A stretch of 5,791 nt of DNA from Muribaculaceae bacterium. Its GTDB lineage: Bacteria > Bacteroidota > Bacteroidia > Bacteroidales > Muribaculaceae. The stretch is from positions 1 through 5,791 of the forward strand of contig JAEDFO010000086.1 of the NCBI GenBank assembly GCA_016292745.1. Reading direction: 5' to 3'. The position numbers and the translations under genes are program-made. Positions 5,771-5,791 of the stretch are shown piece by piece (the first letter of the stretch is position 1; each line of letters starts with the position of its first letter). The notes under the pieces are model-generated. The model saw only the letters and a list, made by a program, of their open reading frames with translations. It had not been told where the DNA came from and did not search any database.

Positions 5771-5778
5771 TAACTTTG
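5771..5778 (+). promoter_or_regulatory. Probable -7 box for a gene beyond the window
   Basis: TAACTTTG matches TAnnTTTG exactly. The -33 position has only a weak candidate near 5744-5748 (TTATG), and the nearest TTTG (5757-5760) is too close. The transcription start would fall about 5784-5786, just before the window ends, so the controlled gene is not seen. Confidence 0.5.
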
Positions 5779-5791
5779 CACTGAAAAAGTA

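Larger units (their letters stand above)
5460..5791. other. Intergenic region without a supported gene
   Basis: These 332 bases are AT-rich and broken by stops in all frames on the forward strand. The only forward reading frames with an ATG are tiny (for example 13 codons plus a stop at 5523-5564, METYLIEKNAPTI). The long minus-strand frame that enters here is the antisense shadow of the LysR gene. Visible structures are AAAGTAC repeated at 5605-5611 and 5617-5623, a minus-strand -7-like box at 5603-5610, and the TTTTTGGG repeat block near the end. I found no hairpin plus T-run that would clearly terminate the regulator transcript. Confidence 0.6.

Overview
The window looks like chromosomal DNA from a Bacteroidales bacterium (gut-type Bacteroidota). 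Three things point there: promoters of the form TTTG-N~20-TAnnTTTG rather than sigma70 boxes, mostly weak Shine-Dalgarno sequences, and a secreted Big_2-repeat protein carrying two domain types typical of Bacteroidales surface proteins. Muribaculaceae or Prevotellaceae would fit the moderate GC content and domain style, but the sequence does not settle the family. I see no rRNA, tRNA, CRISPR array or intact insertion sequence.

Layout. Bases 1-62 hold the last codons of an unidentified upstream gene. Bases 63-168 contain a well-formed Bacteroidota promoter and a ribosome binding site for the large gene at 169-2877. That gene encodes a 902-residue exported protein: signal peptide, N-terminal beta-sandwich-like domain, a Big_2 repeat, a ~165-residue Bacteroidales domain, four more Big_2-like repeats, and then the first ~35 residues of what looks like a second copy of the ~165-residue domain. 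This second copy breaks off into a lysine-rich tail. The gene therefore looks 3'-truncated, and it ends only 6 bases from the 3' end of the convergent operon.

The minus strand from 4332 to 2884 is a compact three-gene operon: an uncharacterised 63-residue single-pass membrane protein, a YjjP-type (ThrE/DUF1212) subunit and a YjjB-type (ThrE_2/DUF3815) subunit. Successive genes overlap by 11 and 10 bases. The YjjP/YjjB pair should form an inner-membrane exporter for a small metabolite; threonine/serine or dicarboxylates such as succinate are the known substrates in this superfamily. The small protein in front is a candidate accessory subunit.

A LysR-type regulator (4554-5459, plus strand) is divergent from the operon. 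The AT-rich spacer holds a promoter for each side, a 12-bp perfect palindrome and a 10-bp inverted repeat. This is the classical arrangement of a LysR regulator controlling itself and a neighbouring transporter. The last 332 bases have no supported gene. They hold a degenerate ~33-bp repeat built on TTTTTGGG, ending in a -7-like box that probably drives a gene beyond the window.
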